Source: Prevotella melaninogenica ATCC 25845 (GTDB taxonomy: Bacteria; Bacteroidota; Bacteroidia; Bacteroidales; Bacteroidaceae). Taken from it: 64,000 bases of DNA. Made by a program: the position numbers and the translations under genes. The notes beneath the pieces were generated by a model, which saw only the letters and a list, made by a program, of their open reading frames with translations, was not told the origin of the DNA and did no database searches. Below are positions 18,883 to 28,414 of the stretch, piece after piece (position 1 is the stretch's first letter; each line of letters begins with the position of its first letter). The DNA is taken from positions 1,307,501-1,371,500 of the forward strand of contig NC_014370.1 in the NCBI RefSeq assembly GCF_000144405.1, in the 5' to 3' direction.

Positions 18883-21618
18883 ATGGCCAGACAACACTTC
18901 CTAACCCATTCACTTGTTTGCTGCCTTTTACTAATTGGCTCTACAAATATTGCAAATGCGCAAAGAAGACATAAAGCCATTACTAAAAAGCAAAAGCAGC
19001 CGTTATTCCTCAAGAGTGATACCCTACCTATCGTCGGTTCAATGGCAAAGATAGGTAAGAAACAGATGAATAAAGGTTTGGTAAACTCAGCCATTAATGC
19101 CCTTTCCGGACAAGCCGTTGGTGTAAATGTCGTTACGAATGGGCAGGATCGTATGGCAATGTTGACCAGTGTGCGTGTTCGTGGCACGACATCGCTTACT
19201 GGTGGTAATGACCCTCTGGTCCTTATAGATGGTGTTTCATCTGATTTATCTACCCTATCCACCATTTATCCTGCTGATATCGAAAGCTTTACTATCCTCA
19301 AGAATGCTTCAGAAACGTCTAAGTATGGTTCACGAGGAGCATCGGGTGTTATCGAAGTAAAGACAAAGCGTGGCAATGGTAGTAAGTTCCAGATTTACTA
19401 TGACGGAACTGCTGGATTCGACGTTGTATACAAACGACTTCGAATGCTCAATGCTACGGAGTATGTTAGTGCTGCAAAAGCATTGGGATTAGACTATGTT
19501 GATAAGGGCTATGATACTAACTTCCAAAAAGAAATAGTACGAACAGGTTTCGTAAACTCACACCACGTGGCTTTTAGTGGAGGCAGTGAGAAGTCTAACT
19601 ATCGTGCCTCATTAGGCTATGTGCGCGGTCAAACGGTTATTAAAAACAAGGATTACAATAACTTCGTGGCTAAGTTAGACATCTCACAGCTTGCCTTTGA
19701 CGAGAGACTAAAGATAGACTTTGGTGCCTTCGGTTCATCTCAACAAGATGAAAAGATATTTGATATTCAAGCACTTTCCTACTCTACTGCTGCAATGAAT
19801 CCAACACTCCCATTCCACAAAACAGGAAACGGATGGCAGAGGAATGGCAATGCATCACAGATAGGACCGACAGAACCATTGCTGTTTGAGCGTAACGATG
19901 AAAAGAATCTTACGTTCAATTCACATCTACAGTTGTCCTTACAGTTAACACATAACCTTCATTTAGCAGCCTTAGGTTCCTATTCTTACACCTCAACGGA
20001 GAACGGACGATTTGCCCCGACATGGGTATGGGCGCAAGGATTAGCATATAGAGGAGAACGAAAGACCGAAGATATATTAGGTAACATCTCTCTTGATTGG
20101 AAATATCGTTGGGGGATTAACAAATTATCTACCACCATTCTTGCTGAATATCAGAAGAAAAAGATAGCAGCTTTTTGGACACAAGTAAAGGGATTAACCA
20201 ACAATTACTTTGGTTATGACAATCTTGGGGCTGCTTCTGACCGTCCTTATGGAGGAACTGGTAGTAGTTATGCTGACCCAAGTCTTACCTCTTTTATGGG
20301 TACACTTACCTACACACTGCTCGACCGATACACACTTAATCTGACAACACGTGCAGATGGTTCGTCAATGGTTGGCAAAGACCATACATGGGGCATCTTC
20401 CCTTCTATCTCAGCAACTTGGGATATGAAGAAAGAAAGTTTCCTACGCAACAATAAGAGCATTAGTCTTCTGAACCTTCGAACCGGTTATGGTCGGTCTG
20501 GAAACCTTGGTGGAATCAGTTCTTATTTGACCTTAAGGCAATATATCCCAGTAGGTTTAATCTCGTACAATGGTACACCAACAGTCACTATGGGTACCTT
20601 ACGCAATAGTAACCCTGACCTACGTTGGGAGACGCGCAGCACCTTTAATATTGGTACAGACCTTGGGTTGTTCAACAATCGTCTGCTCCTTACAGCAGAG
20701 TATTACTATTCCAAGACTACCGATATGCTTTACGAATATGACGTACCTGTACCAACTTTCGCCTTCGACAAGCTATTGGCAAATATCGGTTCTATGTCTA
20801 ACAGTGGTTTTGAGTTGGGTATTGGCGTCGTTCCTATATCAAAGAAAGACATGGAACTCAATGTCAATGTCAATATGGCATGGCAAAAGAACAAACTCCT
20901 TTCTCTCAATGGTAAACATAATGGAAGACAGATGACAGCGTCAGAAATAACCCCTATCGGTGGTATGAATGGCGCAGGTTTCCATGGTGGATATAATGAT
21001 ATTATCTATCAGATTGTAGGTCAACCCTTAGGAGTTTTCTATCTTCCTCACTGCAAAGGAATCGTAGACAACGGACATGGACACAACAAATACGACATTG
21101 CTGATTTGAACAATGACAATGTAATCGACCTCAGCGACCATGGCGACCGATATATCGCAGGACAAGCAACACCTAAGATGACCTTAGGTTCTAACATAAG
21201 TTTCAGATACAAAGCATTCGACATTTCCTTACAGATGAATGGTGCTTTCGGACATAAGATATTTAACGGAACAACTCTTTCTTTCCTGAACATGTCAAAC
21301 TTCCCAGACTATAATGTCCTTGCAGAAGCTCCAGCACGGAATATTGTTGACCAGAATGTGACGGATTATTGGTTGGAAAAAGGTGATTATCTAAACTTTG
21401 ATTATCTTACGATAGGTTGGAATACGCCTATTAAAAACAAATATATCAGTTCACTACGTGTGTCTTTTAGCATCAATAACCTTGCAACAATAACAAGTTA
21501 TAGTGGCTTAACACCGATTATCAATAGTTATGTAGTAGATAACACTTTAGGTATTGATGACAAACGTACCTATCCTCCTTATCGCACTTACTCTATCGGT
21601 GTGAGTATTAAGTTCTAA
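18883..21618 (+). CDS. SusC/RagA-type TonB-dependent outer-membrane transporter
   Basis: SusC-type barrels import oligosaccharides or peptides together with a SusD lid. The 911 residues start with a signal peptide (to about NANAQ). The plug domain begins soon after: LSGQAVGVNVVTNG, VRVRGTTSLTGGNDPLVLIDGV and the SusC-typical SFTILKNASETSKYGSRGASGVIEVKTKRG. The 22-stranded barrel follows and ends in the aromatic YSIGVSIKF. The usual N-terminal carboxypeptidase-like domain (about 80 residues) and any signalling extension are absent, so it is a short SusC. susD follows at 32 nt. No HTCS or ECF sigma regulator is nearby. Substrate is unknown; the divergent GH2 enzyme hints at beta-galactosides. 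Confidence 0.94.
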   Translation: MARQHFLTHSLVCCLLLIGSTNIANAQRRHKAITKKQKQPLFLKSDTLPIVGSMAKIGKKQMNKGLVNSAINALSGQAVGVNVVTNGQDRMAMLTSVRVRGTTSLTGGNDPLVLIDGVSSDLSTLSTIYPADIESFTILKNASETSKYGSRGASGVIEVKTKRGNGSKFQIYYDGTAGFDVVYKRLRMLNATEYVSAAKALGLDYVDKGYDTNFQKEIVRTGFVNSHHVAFSGGSEKSNYRASLGYVRGQTVIKNKDYNNFVAKLDISQLAFDERLKIDFGAFGSSQQDEKIFDIQALSYSTAAMNPTLPFHKTGNGWQRNGNASQIGPTEPLLFERNDEKNLTFNSHLQLSLQLTHNLHLAALGSYSYTSTENGRFAPTWVWAQGLAYRGERKTEDILGNISLDWKYRWGINKLSTTILAEYQKKKIAAFWTQVKGLTNNYFGYDNLGAASDRPYGGTGSSYADPSLTSFMGTLTYTLLDRYTLNLTTRADGSSMVGKDHTWGIFPSISATWDMKKESFLRNNKSISLLNLRTGYGRSGNLGGISSYLTLRQYIPVGLISYNGTPTVTMGTLRNSNPDLRWETRSTFNIGTDLGLFNNRLLLTAEYYYSKTTDMLYEYDVPVPTFAFDKLLANIGSMSNSGFELGIGVVPISKKDMELNVNVNMAWQKNKLLSLNGKHNGRQMTASEITPIGGMNGAGFHGGYNDIIYQIVGQPLGVFYLPHCKGIVDNGHGHNKYDIADLNNDNVIDLSDHGDRYIAGQATPKMTLGSNISFRYKAFDISLQMNGAFGHKIFNGTTLSFLNMSNFPDYNVLAEAPARNIVDQNVTDYWLEKGDYLNFDYLTIGWNTPIKNKYISSLRVSFSINNLATITSYSGLTPIINSYVVDNTLGIDDKRTYPPYRTYSIGVSIKF

Positions 21619-21650
21619 GCAATTTAACACAACATAAACAACTGTCAAGT

Positions 21651-23270
21651 ATGAAATACTTACTTCGCCCACTCTTTTTTCTAACTTTCCTCACATTGAC
21701 TGGTTGTCTGGACGAGAATAGCAAAGATAGCCTCGATGAACAACATACCTACACGACAGATAGAGATGTATATGTCAATGCCGTCGCTACCTTGTATAAC
21801 TACATAGGAAGTGATAAAGACAGTGAGGGATTACAAGGTACTTATCGTGGTGTATATGATTATAATACGTTCACTACCGATGAAGCAATCATACCTGTCC
21901 GTGGTGGAGACTGGTATGATGGAGGCTTTTGGGCTGATTTATATACTCATAACTGGGCAGAAGACAGCAAACCGCTCTACGATACATGGAAATATCTCTA
22001 TAAAGTAATTGTATTCAGTAATGATGCACTTACAACCATCGACAAACATAAACAACTGCTTACAGATGAGCAATACAAGGCTTATAGGGCTGAGGTTAGG
22101 GCTATCCGTGCCTTATACTACTATTACCTTATGGATATGTTTGGAAATATACCATTAGTAACTACGGCTGGCGAAAGTACTGAAAACGCAGATCAAGCAA
22201 GTCGCCCTGAGGTATATCGGTTTATTGTAAAAGAACTACAAGAAGTCACCCCACTGCTTCCTACAGGTCATAGTAACCTTCTTGGCAAGAATTATGGACG
22301 TGTAACACGTTCTGTAGCCAACTTCCTTCTTGCTAAGTTAATGCTGAATGGTGAGGTTTATTCTGATGCTGATTGGACAGATAATCAACAACCTAATGGT
22401 AAGCAAACCTACTTTACCATCAATGGTCAGCAGATGAATATATGGCAAGCCTGCAAATATTACTGCGATGAGTTGACTGCTGATGGCTTTACCTTAGCAG
22501 CCGATTATCTCAGCAACTTCTCTGTTAACAACGAGAATTCACCAGAGAATATCTTTACTATCCCACTCGACAAACACCTTTACAAGAGCCAATTCCAGTA
22601 TCTCTTCCGCTCTCGTCACTACTCACATGGCGGTGCCTTCGGTACAGGCTCTGAGAATGGAGCCTGCGCAACTATTTCAACAGTGAAGACTTTCGGCTAT
22701 GGTACTAAAAATGTTGACAAGCGATATGCTTATAACCTCTACTCTGACACTGTTCGAGTAGATGGAAATATCATATATTTAGAAAGTGGCAAACCACTTG
22801 TTTATATGCCACTTGCTGTAGAGTTAAATCTCACCAACAGCCCATATATCAAGACGGCAGGAGCAAGAATGGCTAAATATGAGGTGGACCGCAACGCCTT
22901 TAACGATGGTAAAAGCCCAGACAACGACATTGTTCTCTTCCGTTATGCCGATGTATTGCTAATGAAGGCTGAAGCTGCAGTACGCAACGGAGAGAATGGT
23001 AATACTGAACTGAACCTCGTTCGCAGCCGTAGTGGCATGGGAAATAGAACTGCTACATTAGATAACATTCTTGCTGAACGCCTGATGGAACTAATGTGGG
23101 AGGGCTGGCGTCGTAATGACCTCATCCGTTTCAATCGTTTCCACCAGTCCTACGACCTTCATACTGCACCCGCAACAGAAGCCGACCGTCATACTATCGT
23201 CTTCCCTATTCCATCACGTGCATTAGACCTCAACGAAAAACTGAAACAGAATAAAGGTTATAAACGCTAA
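21651..23270 (+). CDS. SusD/RagB family nutrient-binding lipoprotein
   Basis: This is the surface lipoprotein partner of the SusC transporter upstream. The 539 residues begin with a lipoprotein signal whose lipobox is LTGC (Cys19). Tetratricopeptide-like helices follow (RAEVRAIRALYYYYLMDMFGNIPLVT, TRSVANFLLAKLMLNGEVY) and the C-terminal SusD signature (DIVLFRYADVLLMKAEAAVRNG, LNLVRSRSGMG, ERLMELMWEGWRRNDLIRF). It completes the SusCD pair. The 641-nt gap beyond it holds two hairpins, a family C 22-nt array and a GAGGGG repeat, but no further gene. Confidence 0.94.
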   Translation: MKYLLRPLFFLTFLTLTGCLDENSKDSLDEQHTYTTDRDVYVNAVATLYNYIGSDKDSEGLQGTYRGVYDYNTFTTDEAIIPVRGGDWYDGGFWADLYTHNWAEDSKPLYDTWKYLYKVIVFSNDALTTIDKHKQLLTDEQYKAYRAEVRAIRALYYYYLMDMFGNIPLVTTAGESTENADQASRPEVYRFIVKELQEVTPLLPTGHSNLLGKNYGRVTRSVANFLLAKLMLNGEVYSDADWTDNQQPNGKQTYFTINGQQMNIWQACKYYCDELTADGFTLAADYLSNFSVNNENSPENIFTIPLDKHLYKSQFQYLFRSRHYSHGGAFGTGSENGACATISTVKTFGYGTKNVDKRYAYNLYSDTVRVDGNIIYLESGKPLVYMPLAVELNLTNSPYIKTAGARMAKYEVDRNAFNDGKSPDNDIVLFRYADVLLMKAEAAVRNGENGNTELNLVRSRSGMGNRTATLDNILAERLMELMWEGWRRNDLIRFNRFHQSYDLHTAPATEADRHTIVFPIPSRALDLNEKLKQNKGYKR

Positions 23271-23449
23271 ATAAAACCTCCGTCAACCCCATGCTTCTGC
23301 GTGAGGTTCAACGCTGCAAGACTAAGAAATATATTGACAAAATATTCAAAGAAAAGGTAGGAAAATAGCTTAAAAGCGAGTTATTTTAGCACCTTCGTAA
23401 GTTACTTGTTATCAAGTAGTTGTAAAAAGAGGTTTTAAAAGGTGCTTAA

Positions 23450-23540
23450 TAAGGTTCCAAAAGGGCGTTAACAAGACTTCAAAAGGGCATCTTTTGCAAG
23501 CCAATTGGGCGTTAATTGCAAGCCATTTGGTGGTCTTTAC
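23450..23540 (+). repeat. 22-nt tandem array, family C, second locus
   Basis: Four units of 22 nt start at 23450, 23472, 23494 and 23516. The first ends in CAAAAGGGCGTTAA, and later units carry CAAGCCAATTGGGC and GCAAGCCATTTGG. It is clearly the same family as 10240-10327 but without the flanking terminal inverted repeats. Confidence 0.75.
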
Positions 23541-23629
23541 AAAATCAATATATGAAAAATCCGGACAAACATAGAGAAGTTTGGAGTGATAAGGTTTGCA
23601 TTTTACGCTTAGAACCTTAAGAAATATCA

Positions 23630-23677
23630 CACAGCAAGGCTCTAAGTTTGCTGCAAGAAACTTAGAGTTGCTCTGTG
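23630..23677 (+). terminator. Imperfect long hairpin downstream of susD
   Basis: CACAGCAAGGCTCTAAGTTT is nearly complementary to AAACTTAGAGTTGCTCTGTG around an eight-base loop. A T-rich tail follows. It lies 360 nt beyond susD, so assignment as its terminator is tentative. Confidence 0.45.
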
Positions 23678-23738
23678 TATCTTATTATATAATAGGTTTA
23701 AACTATCACTTCATAATTCGGAAGAATCCTAAAAGATA

Positions 23739-23780
23739 AAGAAAGCAGGGATAGACGAAGCTGCCTATCCCTGCTTTCTT
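23739..23780. terminator. Hairpin between susD and the C1B peptidase gene (dispersed hairpin family)
   Basis: AAGAAAGCAGGGATAG pairs perfectly with CTATCCCTGCTTTCTT around ten bases. Both strands end T-rich, suiting convergent genes. Its core GGGATAGACGAAGCTGCC resembles the hairpin after cdsA with paired changes. Confidence 0.65.
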
Positions 23781-23880
23781 CTCATATGGCTTGCATAGCT
23801 AATATAGCATTCCAAGGTTTCCTATAAAACATAAAGTCAGTATTTATCTAAGAAATCTATCGCCGCCAGCCTATCCTTTC

Positions 23881-23911
23881 TCCCCTCCTTTGGAGGGGTT
23901 GGGGGAGGTCT
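23881..23911. repeat. CTCCCC/GGGGAG imperfect palindrome at the 3' end of the peptidase gene
   Basis: CCCCTCCTTTGGAGGGG is a palindrome, followed by TTGGGGGAG directly before the stop codon of the minus-strand peptidase. Similar GAGGGG-rich palindromes are common between genes in Bacteroidetes; another GC-rich relative is at 60945-61000. Confidence 0.5.
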
Positions 23912-25315
23912 TTACATATCCTCTTGGAACAATGGGTCCTCAGGAACAACCATTATTGGTTTCTGCTGAGCAGCCTTCATGATATTCTCTGGTACGTACT
24001 TATTATCAACAACCAGACGGAAGGTGTATTCATTAAACCAAGGATTACTCATAATCAAGTAACCATTCTGACCATAAGAGGCACTCCAAGAGTTCTCTAC
24101 CTTCCATTTCTTTGGCTGACCATTCTCATCTAAGTCTACTGCTGTAAGTGTCATCGCATGCGTAGAACCACTGTCAAAGGTTGCAATACGCTCTGCCTTG
24201 TTCATTGGGAAGGTTGTTCCGAAAAGTGTTGCATAGTTATAATTATCTAAGTCAAGATAACCACGCTTACGGTCGAGCTGCTTACCAACATCATAACTGG
24301 TGTACATCTTCGTTGAGTCTTTCAGCGAAGCTATAGCCATCTTCGCAATATCTTCCATTGGAAGGTTCACATACTTCCAGTTATGACCATCGTAGGTATG
24401 ACGGTCATACTCAATTTCGTAGGTCTTATAGTAAGGACGACGAGGATCGTTCATAGCCATAATAAAGGTTCCATTGAGTGGACCTCCCACCGTCTCCTTA
24501 TAGAATTCCTGTGGTGTATAGGTCTTAGCCTTACCAATCTGCTTACCATTCTTATCCTTGAAAGCAAAGGTGAACGTCTTCACTGGCTCACCCAAAGAAA
24601 GTGAGAGTATATGATAGATATTACCCAACATCTCTGTCTTGCGTGCCTTGATAGCTGCCTTCGACTTCTTGTCAGCTACCATCTTACGCAGCTCTAAACC
24701 ATACTCACGTAGTTTTGATGACACAATCCTTGCCATGCGAGAGGTATTTTCAGCTGAATAGGTTTCTTGCATGGCTTCCATTGGTACAACACCATACTTC
24801 TCAACCAAGTCAGATACACCGCAGAACGTACCACCATCACTGATAGGATTCTTAAAGAAGAACTGCACACGTGGGTCGTCTAATGGCTTACCAGCATTGT
24901 CTATCACACCTTGCAGCATCAAATTTGCCTTCTCTAACTGGTCATAGAAAGAGAGATAAACGTGAGAATATTCCACTCTCAATGTATCCTTATGGCGACG
25001 AGCAAAGTTAGCACGCAAAACATTCAGTCCAGTAAAGAGCCAGCAACGACCCGAACTTTTCTGATCTTGGATATTCTGTTTCGGTGTCTCCACGCTAAAG
25101 TAGGTGTCTACAGGACCAGAATTACGGAAGTTACGAGCAAGATCATCAATAGAATTTGTGGCGATTGCATTCGATAAAGCACGGTCAGATGTTGTCAATC
25201 CAGACTTCTGAATCTGCTGCAACATCTGTGCATCAATACCACCATCTTTCGTCTGTGCCTGAAGTGTAAGCACACAACTTAACAAGCCACAGGCTATAAA
25301 CATATTCTTTCTCAT
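23912..25315 (-). CDS. Secreted C1B cysteine peptidase (aminopeptidase C / bleomycin hydrolase type)
   Basis: The family forms papain-like cysteine exopeptidases. The 467 residues start with a signal peptide ending at TLQAQ, so unlike cytoplasmic PepC this one is exported. The catalytic cysteine is in QDQKSSGRCWLF (Cys91) with the oxyanion glutamine before it. The histidine is in GSTHAMTLTAVDLD and the asparagine in KVENSWSASYGQNGYLIMS. It is divergent from the secreted transglutaminase gene across 342 nt and could work with it on extracellular peptides. A -7 box, TATCTTTG on the minus strand, lies at 25365-25372. Confidence 0.94.
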   Translation of the reverse strand: MRKNMFIACGLLSCVLTLQAQTKDGGIDAQMLQQIQKSGLTTSDRALSNAIATNSIDDLARNFRNSGPVDTYFSVETPKQNIQDQKSSGRCWLFTGLNVLRANFARRHKDTLRVEYSHVYLSFYDQLEKANLMLQGVIDNAGKPLDDPRVQFFFKNPISDGGTFCGVSDLVEKYGVVPMEAMQETYSAENTSRMARIVSSKLREYGLELRKMVADKKSKAAIKARKTEMLGNIYHILSLSLGEPVKTFTFAFKDKNGKQIGKAKTYTPQEFYKETVGGPLNGTFIMAMNDPRRPYYKTYEIEYDRHTYDGHNWKYVNLPMEDIAKMAIASLKDSTKMYTSYDVGKQLDRKRGYLDLDNYNYATLFGTTFPMNKAERIATFDSGSTHAMTLTAVDLDENGQPKKWKVENSWSASYGQNGYLIMSNPWFNEYTFRLVVDNKYVPENIMKAAQQKPIMVVPEDPLFQEDM

Positions 25316-25657
25316 TGTTTTTTTAATAATATTAAGGTAAAGGGTTATTAAAAACTTATTTTCTACAAAGATACTATTTATTTCCCATTGTTGTTGTAAT
25401 AATGTGTGAAAATCATCATTGATATTGATAAATTCTACCTAAAAGGGAAAGCTTAACAATTTCTTTTGGTGAAGAGAAAAGAGTTTATTTCATAAAAATA
25501 AAAGGCAGTACATGAAAAGAAGGCATCCTATCCTATCACTTTGACCATGCTTTCAGGCATTTTCTATGTAAAACATTTGCGTATATTGTTTTTTTTTACG
25601 AATATTGCATACGCAAATTAGCGGCTGATGAAAGTCGCATAAACTAAAAACAAATCT
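25316..25657. other. Divergent intergenic region between peptidase and transglutaminase genes
   Basis: The region is AT-rich. It holds a minus-strand -7 box TATCTTTG (25365-25372) for the peptidase. It also carries a degenerate family B stretch (25469-25525: GTGAAGAG..., CATAAAAAT..., CATGAAAAG...) whose middle unit is 20 rather than 22 nt. No consensus promoter was found for the plus-strand gene. Confidence 0.4.
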
Positions 25658-28255
25658 ATGAAGAGAATCTTATTGAGTCTGTTTCTTGCTGCTGTCAGCC
25701 TTTCAAGTTATGCACAGCACTTTATTACAGACCCTAATTTCAGACAGAAAGTAGAAAATGCATTCCAAGCCAAGATGAAGGTTATTGGTAAGAAGTTCTA
25801 TAACACAAAGGGACTTCGGGTATCTCCTGAAGAAGAGGAGGCATTACATTTCTTGTATGCTTATATGCCTATTGCTGATGCAACAGACTATCCAACAGCC
25901 TATCATCTTAAAAACATACGCACCGCTTTGCAAACAAGAAAATCGATGGCATGGGGAAAGGATGTCCCAGAATTGCTTTTCAGACATTTCGTTCTGCCAA
26001 TGCGTGTGAACAATGAACCACTTGATAGTTCTCGTGCTATTTTCTATCGTGAACTGAGTGAGCGTGTAAAAGGACTTCCTATGAAGGATGCTATCCTTGA
26101 AGTGAACCACTGGTGTCATGAGCGAGTTACCTACGAGCCTTCCGATGCTCGTACTTCTTCACCACTACAGTCTATCCGTACGGGGCGTGGACGCTGTGGC
26201 GAAGAGAGCACCTTTACGGTAGCTGCCCTGCGTTCTATCGGTATTCCAGCTCGTCAGGTATATACTCCTCGCTGGGCACATACGGACGACAATCATGCTT
26301 GGGTAGAAGCGTGGGCGGATGGTAAATGGTATTTCTTAGGTGCTTGTGAACCTGAACCAGTACTCAACCTTGCTTGGTTTAACGAGCCAGCATCACGTGC
26401 AATGCTCATGCACACACGTGCTTTCGGTGATTATGAGGGTCCAGAGGAGGTGATGCTACGTACCAATAACTTCACCGAGATTAATCTCATCGACAACTAT
26501 GGCAGTACGTCTAAGATTGATTTTAAGATTGTCGACAAGGATGGTAAGCCTGTTGACAACGCAAAGGTAGACTTCAAGATTTATAATTATGCCGAGTTCT
26601 ATACAGCTGTGTCTAAGTACACTGGTACTGATGGAACTACCTTCCTCTCTGCTGGTAAGGGTGATATGATTGTCTGGGCATCAAAGGATGGACAGTTTGG
26701 CTTTGCTAAAGCTACCTTTGGAAAGGATAAGTCAATCACTATCAAACTGGATTATAACGAGCAAAATATGCCTAAGGAGGCTGATCTCGACATCGTTCCA
26801 CCTGCTTCTAATACTACATTACCTGCCGTTACCAAGGCACAGCGGGATGAGAACACGCGTCGTTTGACCTATGAGGATTCTATCCGTCATGCTTACATTG
26901 CCACCTTCCCGACTACAGAATCAATGAAGGATTATCGTTATTCAGCTGCCACACCTTATATTATAAAGGCACGTGGAAATTGGAAGACTATTCAGGCATT
27001 TGTTGAGAAGTATGCTAATCAGCAAGATCGTGCACTAAAGTTACTCAGTACTTTGAGCGACAAGGACCTTCGTGACATGCCAATGTATATCTTAGAGGAT
27101 AACATGAAGGCTAAGAGCAGCCAACTCTCTCCACGTGTTGAGAGTGAAATGATTCTCACACCGTTCAAACAATTCTTTGAGAAAGCCTTTGCAAAGGAGG
27201 CTGCAAGTTTCCGTAAGAACCCAGCTTTGTTGGTTGAATGGATTAAAAAGAATATCCGTATGAACCCTGATAGTCGTGCGATGAGAATCCCACAGACCCC
27301 AAGAAGTGTATGGGAGAGCCGTATTACCGATAGCCGCAGCCGTGATATCTTCTTCGTAGATGTAGCTCGCAGTCTTGGTATTGAGGCCCGTATGGACCCT
27401 GTGGCATGGAAGATTCAGTATAAACAAGAGGGCAAATGGGTGGATGTTGACTTTGATGCAGCAGCTCAGCAGACTGCTAAGACTGGTAAATTAGTACTGA
27501 CATTCACCCCTGATGGCTTCCTCGATGATCCTAAGTATTATAGCCATTTCAGCATTAGTAAGATTGTTAACGGACAGACATGGCTGATGAACTTTGACGA
27601 AGGACAGGTAGATATGGGTGGAGGAGCTACATGGTCGAACACCTTTAAGAATGGGGCTACACTTGATGAGGGTACCTACATCCTCGTGACTGGTCAGCGT
27701 ATGGCAGATGGTAGTGTACTTGCGCACAGCCGTTTCTTCCAGATTAAACCAGGCGAGACGACCACTCTCCCACTCGATGTACGTCAGGAAAGTGAAGGTG
27801 TGAAGGTTATTGGTAGCTTCAATAGTGAGGACTTGTTTGACAAAGACGGTCAGAGCGTTTCTATCCTAAGCCAGACGGGACGTGGCTATTACGTTCTCGG
27901 CGTATTGGGTATTGGTCAGGAGCCAACGAACCACGCATTGCATGATATTGAAAAGATGAAGGATAAACTCGATAAATGGGGTCGTCCATTCGTCTTACTC
28001 TTTAAGAACGAGGTGGAAGCTAAGAAGTTCCAAGCACAGAAGGGTGAGTTCCCTAATCTCCCTGCGAAGACTATCTTCGGTATTGATAAGGATGGAACCA
28101 TTCAGCAGGAGATAGTGAAAGAGATGAAACTCCGCAATACTGAACAGCTGCCAATATTCATTATCGCTGATACCTTCAACCGTATTGTCTTCCTTTCTCA
28201 AGGATATACAATCGGATTGGGTGAGCAGCTCGTGAAGACAAGTAGTAAACTTTAA
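25658..28255 (+). CDS. Secreted transglutaminase-like protein with a second, degenerate domain
   Basis: The 865 residues begin with a signal peptide (cleavage near SSYAQ). The transglutaminase core has Cys180 in GRGRCGEES, His213 in DDNHAWVEAW and an acidic third residue in FLGACEPEP, the arrangement of papain-like transglutaminase/peptidase folds. A beta-sandwich follows (IVDKDGKPVDNAKVDFKIYNY). Around residues 545-590, SRDIFFVDVARSLGIEARMDPVAWKIQYKQEGKWVDVDFD resembles a second transglutaminase unit without the cysteine. The C-terminal part has a thioredoxin-like look (FVLLFKNEVEAKKFQ, LPIFIIADTFNRIVFLSQGYTIG). Substrate is unknown; it may cut or crosslink host or wall peptides. Its neighbour is a secreted cysteine peptidase. 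Confidence 0.88.
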   Translation: MKRILLSLFLAAVSLSSYAQHFITDPNFRQKVENAFQAKMKVIGKKFYNTKGLRVSPEEEEALHFLYAYMPIADATDYPTAYHLKNIRTALQTRKSMAWGKDVPELLFRHFVLPMRVNNEPLDSSRAIFYRELSERVKGLPMKDAILEVNHWCHERVTYEPSDARTSSPLQSIRTGRGRCGEESTFTVAALRSIGIPARQVYTPRWAHTDDNHAWVEAWADGKWYFLGACEPEPVLNLAWFNEPASRAMLMHTRAFGDYEGPEEVMLRTNNFTEINLIDNYGSTSKIDFKIVDKDGKPVDNAKVDFKIYNYAEFYTAVSKYTGTDGTTFLSAGKGDMIVWASKDGQFGFAKATFGKDKSITIKLDYNEQNMPKEADLDIVPPASNTTLPAVTKAQRDENTRRLTYEDSIRHAYIATFPTTESMKDYRYSAATPYIIKARGNWKTIQAFVEKYANQQDRALKLLSTLSDKDLRDMPMYILEDNMKAKSSQLSPRVESEMILTPFKQFFEKAFAKEAASFRKNPALLVEWIKKNIRMNPDSRAMRIPQTPRSVWESRITDSRSRDIFFVDVARSLGIEARMDPVAWKIQYKQEGKWVDVDFDAAAQQTAKTGKLVLTFTPDGFLDDPKYYSHFSISKIVNGQTWLMNFDEGQVDMGGGATWSNTFKNGATLDEGTYILVTGQRMADGSVLAHSRFFQIKPGETTTLPLDVRQESEGVKVIGSFNSEDLFDKDGQSVSILSQTGRGYYVLGVLGIGQEPTNHALHDIEKMKDKLDKWGRPFVLLFKNEVEAKKFQAQKGEFPNLPAKTIFGIDKDGTIQQEIVKEMKLRNTEQLPIFIIADTFNRIVFLSQGYTIGLGEQLVKTSSKL

Positions 28256-28267
28256 TTAAGGAGGGAG

Positions 28268-28392
28268 AGGAGTTAAGGAGTGAAAGGGAGTTAAGACAAT
28301 ACTTTTATAGTTGTAATATATCAGACAATAAACGGTCATATATCACACTAACAGATAGTGTTGTCTTAACTCCCTTTCACTCCTTAACTCCT
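28268..28392. repeat. 32-nt perfect inverted repeat between the transglutaminase gene and cutC
   Basis: The arms are 28268-28299 and 28361-28392, separated by 61 nt, and match at every base. The left arm reads AGGAGTTAAGGAG then TGAAAGGGAGTTAAGACAA. The right arm is the same sequence inverted and forms part of the 9-nt array before cutC. A transcript crossing it would form a very stable hairpin. Confidence 0.8.
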
Positions 28393-28401
28393 TTAACTCC
28401 T
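28366..28401 (+). repeat. 9-nt tandem array (TTAACTCCN family) upstream of cutC
   Basis: Units are TTAACTCCC, TTTCACTCC, TTAACTCCT and TTAACTCCT, ending 13 nt before the cutC ATG. It is almost identical to the array before rsmD. Confidence 0.8.
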
Positions 28402-28414
28402 CAAATAATCCAAT

